64,000 nucleotides of DNA from Qipengyuania_C sp046254955. Its GTDB lineage: Bacteria; Pseudomonadota; Alphaproteobacteria; Sphingomonadales; Sphingomonadaceae. Numbering within the stretch: position 1 is the stretch's first letter; every line of letters starts with the position of its first letter. The stretch lies in assembly GCF_046254955.1 (NCBI RefSeq), contig NZ_JBJXRG010000001.1, positions 248,001 to 312,000 of the forward strand, in the 5' to 3' direction. The translations under genes were made by a program, and so were the position numbers. The notes under the pieces were generated by a model that worked only from the letters and a program-made list of their open reading frames with translations, made no database searches and had not been told where the DNA came from. Of this stretch, positions 9,374-17,730 are shown in pieces.

Positions 9374-9849
9374 TCCTCTGCAGCCTTGCTTTGGAGCTGG
9401 ACGTAGTTTTCGAGGCCCATGCGTTCGATCATGTCGAACTGGGTTTCGAGGAAGTCGACATGCTCTTCCTCACTTTCGAGGATGCGTTCGAAGATCTCGC
9501 GGCTGACGTAGTCGCGCGCTTTCTCGCAATGCTCGATCGCGTCGCGCAGCAACGGGATCGCCTCTTCTTCCATCGCCAGATCGGCCTTGAGGATCTCCTC
9601 GACGGTTTCGCCAACCTTGAGCTTATGTATTGCCTGGAAGTTCGGGAGCCCGCCCAGGAACAACACACGCTCGGCGAGGATATCGGCGTGCTTCATCTCG
9701 TCGATGGATTCGTGCCGTTCGTACTCGGCGAGTTTGCCGACGCCCCAATCTGCCAGCACTCGATAATGCAGCCAATACTGGTTGATCGCGGTCAGCTCGT
9801 TGGTCAGCGCCTTGTTGAGGAACTCGATGACTTTCTCGTCGCCCTTCAC
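9364..9849 (-). CDS. bfr: bacterioferritin
   Basis: Bacterioferritin forms a 24-subunit shell that oxidises and stores iron and carries haem between subunits. The start is the GTG at 9849, because AGGAG lies 6-7 bases upstream; this gives 161 residues, the normal size. Ferroxidase ligands fall at their canonical numbers: Glu18, Glu51 and His54 (in DEMKHAD), with further Glu and EEH motifs near residues 94, 127 and 130. Met52, the axial haem ligand, is present. Upstream lies bfd on the same strand with a Fur-like 15-mer between them. An alternative start further upstream has no ribosome-binding site. Confidence 0.96.
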   Translation of the reverse strand: MKGDEKVIEFLNKALTNELTAINQYWLHYRVLADWGVGKLAEYERHESIDEMKHADILAERVLFLGGLPNFQAIHKLKVGETVEEILKADLAMEEEAIPLLRDAIEHCEKARDYVSREIFERILESEEEHVDFLETQFDMIERMGLENYVQLQSKAAEESE

Positions 9850-9945
9850 CGCACATCTCCTGAATTTGTTTCGCGTGATCCTATGCGTCCCGCCGCCTGT
9901 GCATGGCAAGCTCGAATAGGCAAAAAATGGCGGAATTCCGCTATT

Positions 9946-9960
9946 TGCGAGCGATTTGCA
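9946..9960. promoter_or_regulatory. Fur-like site in front of bfr
   Basis: TGCGAGCGATTTGCA is a degenerate 7-1-7 inverted repeat that resembles the site upstream of bfd (10203-10217). It lies in the bfd-bfr gap, 97 bp before the bfr start. Binding by a Fur-family regulator is inferred from shape and context. Confidence 0.4.
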
Positions 9961-9971
9961 CTAGCGAGAAA

Positions 9972-10166
9972 TCAAGCAGCGACGGCGGCTAAAGGAACCC
10001 GCGCAAGTCGCTCTTCGAACAAGACCGTATCGGCTTCGTCAAGGCAGCTACCGCAATTGGGTTGCTTGCCCATCGCAGCGTAGACAGCTTCCGCGTCGCC
10101 TGGAACGTGAAGCGCCATACGGCGCAGCTCGGCTTCCCTGATGGCATTGCAGATGCAGACGTACAT
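9972..10166 (-). CDS. bfd: bacterioferritin-associated ferredoxin
   Basis: A 64-residue [2Fe-2S] protein of the Bfd family, which reduces the iron core of bacterioferritin so that iron can leave. The start at 10166 has a good ribosome-binding site (GGAGAG) and gives MYVCICNAI, with the first two cluster cysteines at positions 4 and 6. The second pair is in the NCGSC motif. It lies 122 bp upstream of bfr on the same strand, the classic partner arrangement. A Fur-like palindrome sits 37 bp before its start. Confidence 0.93.
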   Translation of the reverse strand: MYVCICNAIREAELRRMALHVPGDAEAVYAAMGKQPNCGSCLDEADTVLFEERLARVPLAAVAA

Positions 10167-10202
10167 GCAGCTCTCCTGCGATCGATTCGCAGGAAGAGTT
10201 AC

Positions 10203-10217
10203 TGCGAATAACTCGCA
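10203..10217. promoter_or_regulatory. Fur-like palindrome in front of bfd
   Basis: TGCGAATAACTCGCA is a 7-1-7 near-perfect inverted repeat (TGCGA...TCGCA) in the 71-bp gap between the DUF418 stop and the bfd start. A 15-bp 7-1-7 shape before iron-storage genes is what a Fur-family operator would look like. The regulator is inferred. Confidence 0.5.
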
Positions 10218-10237
10218 ATAGCAAGTCCTATCCGCAT

Positions 10238-11518
10238 TTATCGCCGGATGGGAAAGAGTTTCCAATATGTCAGGCAGCGCCATAGCCACTCGAGCGGCCC
10301 ATACCGGAAACGAGCAAGCCACGGTTTCGACCACGCTAACATGAGCATCCAGCCCAGAATGACGAAGCCGAACAGCTCCAGCCGGTCGAATCGACCAAAC
10401 CAGCCGAACCCCCAGCCCTGGAAGATCAGCGCCATAAGCAGCGAACTGCAGATGTAATTGCTGAACGCCATCCGGCCCGCTGCAGCGATCCACTGGCCCA
10501 TCACCCCCGAAAGCACTGATGGCAGATAGGCGACGAGCAGGAACAACCAGGCGAAGCTCATGGGCAATCGCTGCAATGGCATCAGCGCATTACCATAATA
10601 CTGCGTGACAGCGAGCGAGAGGCCCCTCTCTATAGGCACCCATGCGAACCACGCACCTACGGCAACACCGATTGCTAGCAGACCCCAGCCTGCCAGCTTG
10701 AGCTTTCCCGAACCAACTCCGCGCGAGAAGAGACCCCAGCGGAACAGGGCGATACCGATCAGCATCATGGGGAAGCTGTCATATAGAGAGTCGAGAGTGG
10801 TAGAGAATGCACCGAACCCATGCCGTTCGACCCGGTACTCCGCAATCTCGGCAAAGCTTCCTTCGTTCATGACTAGCTGATCGCGCAGGCCATCGTTGCG
10901 CCAGCTTTCCGGATCGAGCTTCGCTGACGGCAAGCCATTTGCTCCCGCCTTGGCCTGAGCTTCGAGTAAAGGGCCATTAAGCGCACCGCTGTATCGCGTC
11001 TCTTTCAGGGGCACGATCGCTAGATATAGCGCAAGCCCGAAAGCAAACAGCAAACCAGGCTTTACGCGAGTGAGCAGCATCGCGAAGACGCCCCAGAAAG
11101 CGTAGGTGAAGAGGATGTCGCCGCGATAGAGCAGGACGAAATGTGCGATGCCGAACAGCGCGAGCCACAACAAGCGCCGCGCCTGCACCGCTACGCCGAT
11201 CCCGCCGCGATCATCGATCCGGTCAATGAAGAGTGCCAGCCCGGCTCCGAACAGGATCGCAAAGAGCGAGCGCATCTTGCCGTCTATAAGGATGAAATTG
11301 GCTAACCATGCCGCCGTAGATCCGAAATCGAGTGGCCCGAACACGGCGGGCCATCCCTGCGCTGTACTTGCCATGGCATAGCCGACAATATTGGCAGCCA
11401 GGATACCAAGGACTGCGAAACCGCGAATGAAATCGAGCGAAATTAGCCGCTCGTCGGCCGTCTGGGTCGAGCGCGATTCCACTTCCGGTTCCTGCTGATA
11501 TCCCGCCGCGCCGCTCAT
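10238..11518 (-). CDS. DUF418 family membrane protein
   Basis: A polytopic inner-membrane protein of about 426 residues. The start at 11518 is preferred over an upstream ATG (11560) because AAGGAGA lies just before it. After a hydrophilic N-terminus comes the family hallmark RLISLDFIRGFAVLGILAAN, followed by about ten hydrophobic segments and a C-terminal block GPLEWLWRCLTYWK, which is the usual end of DUF418 (YeiB-like) proteins, whose function is unknown. It shares a strand with bfd, but the 71-bp gap with a Fur-like palindrome suggests bfd has its own promoter. Confidence 0.85.
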   Translation of the reverse strand: MSGAAGYQQEPEVESRSTQTADERLISLDFIRGFAVLGILAANIVGYAMASTAQGWPAVFGPLDFGSTAAWLANFILIDGKMRSLFAILFGAGLALFIDRIDDRGGIGVAVQARRLLWLALFGIAHFVLLYRGDILFTYAFWGVFAMLLTRVKPGLLFAFGLALYLAIVPLKETRYSGALNGPLLEAQAKAGANGLPSAKLDPESWRNDGLRDQLVMNEGSFAEIAEYRVERHGFGAFSTTLDSLYDSFPMMLIGIALFRWGLFSRGVGSGKLKLAGWGLLAIGVAVGAWFAWVPIERGLSLAVTQYYGNALMPLQRLPMSFAWLFLLVAYLPSVLSGVMGQWIAAAGRMAFSNYICSSLLMALIFQGWGFGWFGRFDRLELFGFVILGWMLMLAWSKPWLARFRYGPLEWLWRCLTYWKLFPIRR

Positions 11519-11702
11519 CCGATCTCCTTCGCCAATCTGTCTGAAGCGAGCAAGGCCCAACTATGAATAGGCCAGCACCAACACTTGAAGGGATCACGCA
11601 AAGTCACACCCGTTAACCCAAAATTAGGGGTATCCTGCGATCCCCCGGCATCAACCGCTTATACGAGCGGAGTGCAAAGGGTTTTTATAGGGGGACCAGG
11701 CC

Positions 11703-12419
11703 TTGCGAGTATTGGCTTTGGCATCGCAGAAGGGCGGATCAGGCAAGACGACTTTGTCGGGCCATCTCGCCGTCCAGGCACAACGTGCAGGCGCCGGTCC
11801 TGTCGTTCTTATCGACATCGATCCGCAAGGCTCGCTCGCCGATTGGTGGAACGAGCGCGAGGCGGAATTGCCCGCATTCGCCCAGACTACGGTCGCGCGG
11901 CTGGCAAACGACCTGAATGTACTGCGTCAGCAGGGCTTCAAGCTCGCCGTCATCGATACACCGCCCGCTATCACCATGGCCATCCAGTCGGTGATCTCGG
12001 TTGCTGAACTGATCGTCGTTCCGACGCGGCCCAGCCCGCACGATCTGCGCGCAGTGGGTGCCACGGTTGACCTGTGCGAACGCGCTGGCAAGCCGCTGGT
12101 CTTTGTCGTCAACGCAGCAACACCCAAGGCCAAAATCACTTCGGAAGCCGCCGTTGCACTCTCGCAGCACGGTACAGTCGCTCCGATTACGCTTCACCAC
12201 CGCACCGATTTCGCCGCCTCGATGATCGACGGTCGCACAGTGATGGAAGTCGATCCCGAATGCCGTTCGGCTGCAGAAGTGACTGCACTGTGGAAGTATA
12301 TCTCCGATCGTCTCGAAAAGAATTTCCGCCGCACCGTGTTCGCCGCGCCCAACACGCAGGCGCAGGCCGCCGGTGCGAATCGCCCTTCTGGTGGCTTCGG
12401 CCGCCGCGTAGCCCAGTAG
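11703..12419 (+). CDS. ParA-family ATPase
   Basis: A 238-residue ParA/MinD-type ATPase. The deviant Walker A box SQKGGSGKTT is near residue 8, followed by LIDIDPQGSLADWW (Walker A') and VIDTPPAIT (Walker B). The start is a TTG at 11703, six bases behind a GGGGGA ribosome-binding site; no ATG fits. Such ATPases position DNA or protein cargo on the nucleoid. It is too short for chromosomal ParA and has no parB beside it; the next gene, 21 bp away, encodes a basic protein with an RHH-like end, and the third a SPOR lipoprotein. The trio probably forms one operon. Confidence 0.88.
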   Translation: MRVLALASQKGGSGKTTLSGHLAVQAQRAGAGPVVLIDIDPQGSLADWWNEREAELPAFAQTTVARLANDLNVLRQQGFKLAVIDTPPAITMAIQSVISVAELIVVPTRPSPHDLRAVGATVDLCERAGKPLVFVVNAATPKAKITSEAAVALSQHGTVAPITLHHRTDFAASMIDGRTVMEVDPECRSAAEVTALWKYISDRLEKNFRRTVFAAPNTQAQAAGANRPSGGFGRRVAQ

Positions 12420-12440
12420 GAAGGGGGCGCGGGACGAACG

Positions 12441-12896
12441 ATGTCCGAAGTAAACTTCGCCTCTCTCAACCAGTCGTTGCTTGCCCGCAAGGGCGGCGCC
12501 AAGCCCGCCATGCGTTCGCAGCTGGGTAGCGTATCCGCCTTGCCGCTGGCCGCCAATGCAGTCGAAGCACTGGAAGACCTCGGCTGGAATGATCTGGGCG
12601 ATGACCAGTTCCATACCGCAGAAATCGTCGAGCTCGCACCGCCGCAAGGCAAGCGGGCCGAACTCGCCAAGGCAAAAACCTCGGTTACAAGCACGAAACC
12701 CCGCCGCAAGGCCAAGTCGCAGGGCAAGCGGGCTGCATTCACGCTGCGCCTCGATGCGCAGCGTCATCTCAAACTACGACTTGCCAGCACGATCAAGGAT
12801 CGCAGCGCGCAAGAACTGGTGACCGAAGCGCTCGATGCGCTGCTCGACACCATGCCGGAAATTACCGCTCTCGCATCGCAAGTCGATGCGAACTGA
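12441..12896 (+). CDS. hypothetical protein with RHH-like C-terminus, ParA partner
   Basis: A 151-residue protein that I cannot place in a named family. Its first half is acidic to neutral and lacks a clear fold; residues about 80-100 are strongly basic (RRKAKSQGKR). The last 60 residues (FTLRLDAQRHLKLRLAS, then SAQELVTEALDALLD) have the beta strand and two helices of a ribbon-helix-helix DNA-binding domain. Placed 21 bp behind parA, it may be the DNA- or cargo-binding partner that replaces ParB, as small RHH proteins do in some plasmid partition systems. This role is inference. Confidence 0.7.
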   Translation: MSEVNFASLNQSLLARKGGAKPAMRSQLGSVSALPLAANAVEALEDLGWNDLGDDQFHTAEIVELAPPQGKRAELAKAKTSVTSTKPRRKAKSQGKRAAFTLRLDAQRHLKLRLASTIKDRSAQELVTEALDALLDTMPEITALASQVDAN

Positions 12897-12930
12897 TGCC
12901 GGCCCTGAAGGATTACGGAGGAAACTGACG

Positions 12931-14211
12931 ATGAACATGGTGCACGATAAACGCCGCTTCGGATTGGTACTGACAACCGCGCTAACTTCGGTTGCGCTGG
13001 CAGGTTGCTCGGCCGCCGACGCTTCGCCGTCGACCTATTCAGCCAGCGCCTCGGATAGTGCTGTCGCGAAAGCTGCGTACAGCGAAGCGATCGTTTATGC
13101 TGAAGATGCGGTTACCGCGGATCCGCGCAATGCAAGCTATCGCGCGCTTGCCGGTTCGGCTTACCTCGATGCCGGCCGCTTCGATGCCGCCGCAACTGCT
13201 TATGGCGAAGCGATCGCTCTGGGAGATAACTCCGCACGGACCGCTCTTGGCCATGCCCTCGCCGCAATCGGCGCAGGCCGTCAGGACGAAGCGCTTCGCA
13301 CGCTGTCCAACTGGGACGGCGCCATGGATGCCGGCGACTATGGTCTGGCACTCGCACTCGCCGGGCGTCCGGCACAGGGCGCACACGTACTCGGCAACGC
13401 GATCCGTGACGGCCAGAACACGGCCAAGGTTCGTCAGAATTTCGCTTATGCCATGGCGTTGGCCGGTGATTGGCGCACTGCACGCGTAATGGCAGCAGAA
13501 GACGTACCGGCTGACCAGTTGGGCGACCGCCTAGGTGAATGGTCAGCGACTGCCGCTCCCGAATTCTACCAGCAACGCGTAGCCAAGCTGCTTGGCGCTC
13601 CACTGGTTCGCGACCCGGGCATGCCTACGCGCCTTGCGTTGGCTAATTTCCCGGAAGAGACGCGCATGGCTGCTGCTGAGGAGCCAGTTGAGATTGCCCC
13701 CGTCGCCGTGGTGGCCGAAGCGCCGGTCAAGGTCGCAGCGGTTGAAGCTCCTGCTTCTGCGCCAAGTGGCCCGCGCTTTGTATCGAACGCCGTAGTGCAA
13801 AAACTGCCGCAAGGTTACAGCGCAAAGCCCGCTCCGAGCGCCCGCGTCGCTGCGGCTCCGGCTGCGAAGCCAGCGCCTCGCGCCAAGCCTCGTACATCCG
13901 CCCCGACTCAGCTGGCAGCTGGTGATCACCGCATCCAGCTCGGCTCGTTCCTAAGCGCCGACCAGGCAGAGCGCGCCAAGGGAGCCTATGCCAAGAAATA
14001 CCCGCAGCTTGACCGTGACAGCTTCAAGGTCGCCAAGGCCAATGTGAACGGCAAGACCTATTACCGCGTTTCAGCTGGCGGCATGGCCGAAAGTTCGGCC
14101 GAACGCATGTGCTCTTCGATCAAGTCTTCGGGCGGTGGCTGCTTTGCCTACGCCGGATCGCGCAAGCTTCCCGGTACCGTCGACAGCAATGTCCGGGTCG
14201 CCTCGCGCTAA
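12931..14211 (+). CDS. SPOR-domain TPR lipoprotein
   Basis: The ATG at 12931, six bases after GGAGG, opens a lipoprotein signal with lipobox VALAGC. The mature protein (426 residues with signal) has TPR-like helical repeats (AAATAYGEAIALGDNSA and similar) over residues 50-220, then an Ala/Pro-rich linker, and ends in a SPOR domain of about 75 residues starting at HRIQLGSFLSADQAE. SPOR domains bind denuded glycan strands at the division septum. The protein should be membrane-anchored and periplasmic. It is the third gene of the parA cluster and is followed by a strong terminator. Confidence 0.88.
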   Translation: MNMVHDKRRFGLVLTTALTSVALAGCSAADASPSTYSASASDSAVAKAAYSEAIVYAEDAVTADPRNASYRALAGSAYLDAGRFDAAATAYGEAIALGDNSARTALGHALAAIGAGRQDEALRTLSNWDGAMDAGDYGLALALAGRPAQGAHVLGNAIRDGQNTAKVRQNFAYAMALAGDWRTARVMAAEDVPADQLGDRLGEWSATAAPEFYQQRVAKLLGAPLVRDPGMPTRLALANFPEETRMAAAEEPVEIAPVAVVAEAPVKVAAVEAPASAPSGPRFVSNAVVQKLPQGYSAKPAPSARVAAAPAAKPAPRAKPRTSAPTQLAAGDHRIQLGSFLSADQAERAKGAYAKKYPQLDRDSFKVAKANVNGKTYYRVSAGGMAESSAERMCSSIKSSGGGCFAYAGSRKLPGTVDSNVRVASR

Positions 14212-14241
14212 CGCGTTTCCAGTTCTCCATTGGTAGGAGAT

Positions 14242-14274
14242 AAGCCCCTCCCCTAATCCGGGAGGGGCTTTTTT
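14242..14274 (+). terminator. Rho-independent terminator of the parA cluster
   Basis: A GC-rich stem AAGCCCCTCCC/GGGAGGGGCTT with a 7-nt loop is followed by a run of six T. It ends the parA cluster. The stop codon of the convergent membrane-protein gene (14273) overlaps the T-run, and the complementary strand has an AA-stem-TT layout, so it may work in both directions. Confidence 0.92.
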
Positions 14275-15091
14275 ATCCTTGGCCGAGCAAGCCAGGAACG
14301 GTTGAAAGCCAGAAGGGCGTGTTCCAGAGTAACTGGCCGATGAGCGCCAAAGGCAAGTAAACCGCCAAGAATATCCAATAAGCCGGATGAACCTTGCGCT
14401 GACGATGGAGATCCCACAGGAACATCGGAGCGATCCACAAGAATGTGTAGAGCGGGACGGAAATTGAACTTTCCGGCATCGTATGCGGGATCCACGTTAT
14501 CCGATCGATTGCGGCTGGAAGTGGCACGCTTGTAGCGAGAATCATCAACCGCTTGTGGATGTCTGGGCGGTTGCGCCGAGCCCGCAGCGCCAAAATCACA
14601 AGCAACGGAAATGCAATTGCTGCGCGAAACTGTAGCAGCGCGAGATTCCCGACGTGGTTGACGCGCTCTGCAAGCGCCGTGAATGCCTCGGGAGGTGCAG
14701 AGTTGAACTGTTCGTAGACTTGCCCGTACATTGTGGGAACCAGCACGATCCCAGGCAGCACGATCGCCGGCATCAAAACCATGCCCGCGACGCCGGTTTG
14801 CATATGCATCGCCCTACGGCCAGTGGCCATAAGGCCCGTCTGTGTCAGCAGAAGAAGAATCCATGTTCCCATCAGCACTGCATGGACATGGAGGATCATG
14901 GGAAACGGTGGTCGGACGCCCGTCCTCACCAGCTCGATCTTCATCAGCGAATCGGGGACGAACCCGACCAGCACCGTAGCGAAGAACAAAACCGCCATGA
15001 GCACATAAATCCAGCGATCAATGAATGCGGTCATCGATCCGGACTGTGCTGTTGCACCATCGCTTGCTTGTGACTGATGTTGGGTCGCCAT
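14273..15091 (-). CDS. seven-TM-like membrane protein, unknown function
   Basis: A 272-residue integral membrane protein with about seven hydrophobic segments, the first near residues 27-46 (IYVLMAVLFFATVLVGF). Conserved-looking histidines occur in membrane context (ILHVHAVLMGTWILLLL and HMQTGVAG), a pattern shared with DUF2306-type and cytochrome-like membrane proteins, but I cannot assign a family with certainty. The start has GGAAGAGG just upstream. It stands alone between the parA cluster and pyrC'. Confidence 0.75.
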   Translation of the reverse strand: MATQHQSQASDGATAQSGSMTAFIDRWIYVLMAVLFFATVLVGFVPDSLMKIELVRTGVRPPFPMILHVHAVLMGTWILLLLTQTGLMATGRRAMHMQTGVAGMVLMPAIVLPGIVLVPTMYGQVYEQFNSAPPEAFTALAERVNHVGNLALLQFRAAIAFPLLVILALRARRNRPDIHKRLMILATSVPLPAAIDRITWIPHTMPESSISVPLYTFLWIAPMFLWDLHRQRKVHPAYWIFLAVYLPLALIGQLLWNTPFWLSTVPGLLGQG

Positions 15092-15177
15092 TCCTCTTCC
15101 CCCCGGTGAGGATCGCGACCAGTGTCCCTATTCTAGACCATTGCTTTGCGATTTGGAAGCGGCACCAATCAGCCTGC

Positions 15178-16407
15178 TCAGGCGACGTGTACGCCGCCCT
15201 TATAGAGTGCGGTCACGCGACCTTGGGCGGGTTGCCCATCGAACGGCGTATTGCCAGCCGTCGCGGCCATTTCGCGGCTATCGACGATCCACGGCTTCTC
15301 GGGATCGATCAGCGCGATATCCGCCTCTTTCCCTTCCGCCAACTCGCCAGAATTAACGCCCAACAAGCGCGCCGGGTTGGCTGCAAGCAGCTCGAATGCG
15401 TGCGCCATGTCGATCACACCATCGCGCACCAATGTGAGCGTCATTGCGAGCAGCGATTCCGCTCCCGCCATTCCCGGCGAGGCGTCGGCGAATGGCAAGC
15501 GCTTGTCTTCCGGACCGCGCGGATCATGTCCCGATGCGATGATTGAGATCGTGCCCTCACCAATCGCTTCGATCACCGCCTGGCGATCGTTCTCGCTGCG
15601 CAAGGGCGGCGACAAGCGCGCGAAGGTTCGGAATTCCGCTGTTGCAAGGTCCGAGAGCATGAAATGTGCAGGGGTTACTCCGGCGGTTACGGGAACGCCG
15701 CGCTTCTTGGCTATGCTCACGAGGTCCAGCGCCGCCCTGGTAGTTACTTGGCGAAAATGCAGCCGCGCTCCTGCAATCTCGGCCAAAGCAATATCGCGCG
15801 CGACCGCCAGTGCCTCAGCTTCTGAGGGAGCGCTAGCTAGGCCCATTCGGCTCGCCATTTCGCCTGCCGTCGCAACGGACTCACCGGCAAGCGCAGCATC
15901 CTCGGCATGCGCAATAACGGGCATATCGAGCATTGCTGCGTACTGCAGGACTCGCAGCATCACGCCGGAGTCAGCGATCCATTGCCTACCGGTCGCGACG
16001 GCTCTCGCCCCGGCATCGCGCAATAGGGCCAGTTCAGACAGGCGCTGGCCATCAAGCCCCCGCGTCGCGGCAGCCAGCGGATGAACCCACAGATCAGGCT
16101 TGCCGCTCATCGCGACGTATTTGGCACGCTCCGGATAATCGAGCGGCGGAACTTGGTCCGGCATCAGCGCCGTGCGTGTGACCCCGCCGAAATGAAATGC
16201 CGGCTTGTCGATCGCAAAAACGCCGCAATCGACGATCCCCGGGGCAATCAACGCGCCTTTCGCGTCGACGGTCTCGTCGCCTGATTCCGGCGCGATATCG
16301 CCCAGCGCGGCAATCATACCATCGGCCAGCCGAACCGCTCCCACGGCCACTCCCTGCGGCGTGACCAAGCGTCCATTGGTGATCGTGAGCGGTTTGAGCT
16401 GTTTCAT
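15178..16407 (-). CDS. pyrC': dihydroorotase-like protein PyrC' (probably non-catalytic)
   Basis: A 409-residue amidohydrolase-fold protein of the class I dihydroorotase family. The start at 16407 overlaps the pyrB stop (ATGA), so the two are translationally coupled. Active dihydroorotases bind zinc through an HxH in PGxVDxHxH; here the site reads APGIVDCGVFAIDKP, with both histidines gone. The later histidine (VIAHAED) is kept, while the loop usually carrying DHAPH reads GHDPRGPEDK. As known for Pseudomonas PyrC', such proteins lack activity and hold the PyrB dodecamer together. A true dihydroorotase must be encoded elsewhere. Confidence 0.88.
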   Translation of the reverse strand: MKQLKPLTITNGRLVTPQGVAVGAVRLADGMIAALGDIAPESGDETVDAKGALIAPGIVDCGVFAIDKPAFHFGGVTRTALMPDQVPPLDYPERAKYVAMSGKPDLWVHPLAAATRGLDGQRLSELALLRDAGARAVATGRQWIADSGVMLRVLQYAAMLDMPVIAHAEDAALAGESVATAGEMASRMGLASAPSEAEALAVARDIALAEIAGARLHFRQVTTRAALDLVSIAKKRGVPVTAGVTPAHFMLSDLATAEFRTFARLSPPLRSENDRQAVIEAIGEGTISIIASGHDPRGPEDKRLPFADASPGMAGAESLLAMTLTLVRDGVIDMAHAFELLAANPARLLGVNSGELAEGKEADIALIDPEKPWIVDSREMAATAGNTPFDGQPAQGRVTALYKGGVHVA

Positions 16408-17585
16408 GCCCAGCCCTCCACGCCGCGCGTTCGCCGTGTCAGCACATCGAGGCAGGCCATGCGAATCGCAACACCCATCTCGACCTGCCGCGTGATGATC
16501 GAGCGATCGAGCATATCCGCAACGTCGCTGTCGATTTCGACCCCGCGGTTCATCGGCCCCGGGTGCATCACCAGCGCATCGGGTGCGGCCCGCGCCAGCC
16601 GCTCCTGCGTCAAACCATAAAGGTGATGATATTCGCGCTCTGAGGGGATGAAGGCGCCCTGCATCCGCTCGGTTTGGAGGCGAAGCATCATCACCACATC
16701 GCTGCCATCCAGCGCCGCGTCGAAATCGTGATAGGGTGTAGCGCCCATCGCCTTCACTCCCGCAGCCATCAGCGCTGGCGGAGCACACAACCTCACTTCC
16801 GCCCCAAGCGCTTGCAAGCACAACAGATTGGAGCGGGCGACACGGCTGTGCAGGATATCGCCGCAGATGGTGACGGTCAGCCCGGTAAAGTCTTCCGCCG
16901 CATGACCCTTGCCCCGCAGCGCATGCCGCAATGCCAGCGCATCGAGCAAACCCTGGGTGGGATGTTCGTGGCTGCCGTCGCCTGCGTTGAGAACCGGGCA
17001 ATCGACCTTGCTCGCGATCAGCGCCACCGCCCCGCTAGAGCTATGGCGGATCACAATGGCATCGGCGCGCATGGCATTGAGCGTGATCGCCGTATCGATG
17101 AGCGTCTCACCCTTCTTCACTGAGCTTTGCGCCGCATGCATGTTGACGACATCCGCACCCAGCCGCTTACCGGCTATCTCGAAGCTCAGCAGCGTGCGGG
17201 TCGAATTCTCGAAGAAGGCATTGATGATCGTGAGGCCCGACAGCGCATCTGTATGCTTCGACTGGCCGCGGTTCAGCTGAACCCATTGTTCCGCCTCTTC
17301 CAGCAGATAGAGAATCTCATGCCGTTCAAGTTGGCCGATACCGAGCAGGTCACGATGCGGAAAGGCGGCGCTGCCCGCCGGGAAGCGCTCTGAGGCTTCG
17401 GTTTCGCTTCCTCTATACTCGACCATGAACTTGCGCAGTTTCGATGCGGTGCTGCTGCGCAAATCGCGGCCTGCTTTCAGCTGTGAGACGAATGGCTTGT
17501 CATTCATCGCCAATTCGCCAAATCGCGTCTCCGACATCCCGTGGCGGTGGCAAAAATTCTCTATCTCGCGAATCAGATCCTGCAT
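16404..17585 (-). CDS. pyrB: aspartate carbamoyltransferase with N-terminal HTH-like domain
   Basis: PyrB makes carbamoyl-aspartate from carbamoyl phosphate and aspartate in pyrimidine synthesis. The carbamoyl-phosphate loop FENSTRT, HPTQ and HPGPMNRGVE are all intact. From the ATG at 17585 the protein has 393 residues, some 55-80 more than usual. The first 55 residues (MQDLIREIENFCHRHGMSE, then LKAGRDLRSSTASKLRKF) look like a small helix-turn-helix domain found as a separate protein in sphingomonads. An internal ATG at 17426 would give a normal-length PyrB but has no ribosome-binding site. A perfect-armed palindrome lies 15 bp before the long start. Confidence 0.9.
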   Translation of the reverse strand: MQDLIREIENFCHRHGMSETRFGELAMNDKPFVSQLKAGRDLRSSTASKLRKFMVEYRGSETEASERFPAGSAAFPHRDLLGIGQLERHEILYLLEEAEQWVQLNRGQSKHTDALSGLTIINAFFENSTRTLLSFEIAGKRLGADVVNMHAAQSSVKKGETLIDTAITLNAMRADAIVIRHSSSGAVALIASKVDCPVLNAGDGSHEHPTQGLLDALALRHALRGKGHAAEDFTGLTVTICGDILHSRVARSNLLCLQALGAEVRLCAPPALMAAGVKAMGATPYHDFDAALDGSDVVMMLRLQTERMQGAFIPSEREYHHLYGLTQERLARAAPDALVMHPGPMNRGVEIDSDVADMLDRSIITRQVEMGVAIRMACLDVLTRRTRGVEGWA

Positions 17586-17599
17586 GGATGGAGCCTCTA

Positions 17600-17617
17600 G
17601 GTTGGATATAACCAACC
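17600..17617. promoter_or_regulatory. palindromic operator before HTH-pyrB
   Basis: GGTTGGATATAACCAACC has 6-bp perfect arms around ATATAA and lies 15 bp before the pyrB start. On the minus strand its centre reads TTATAT, which could be the -10 box, so a protein bound here would block the promoter. The HTH domain fused to PyrB is an obvious candidate binder; this is inference. Confidence 0.55.
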
Positions 17618-17730
17618 GTCTAGCCTTGTGCGCCAATTTCTCGCTTCAAGTGTCGAAAATCCCTTTAGAATGGAACTTTTCGGTGATCGTCCCTAGATGG
17701 AGCGCCACGAACAACAGGGAAGCACTGAAT

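Noticed and set aside
16408..17001. N-terminal extension of the dihydroorotase-like frame to 607 codons
   Set aside because: The extra part is a shadow of pyrB; the real start at 16407 overlaps the pyrB stop.
17425..17730. 102-codon extension of sppA
   Set aside because: It is antisense to the HTH-pyrB start, while ATG 17731 has a ribosome-binding site and opens the membrane anchor.
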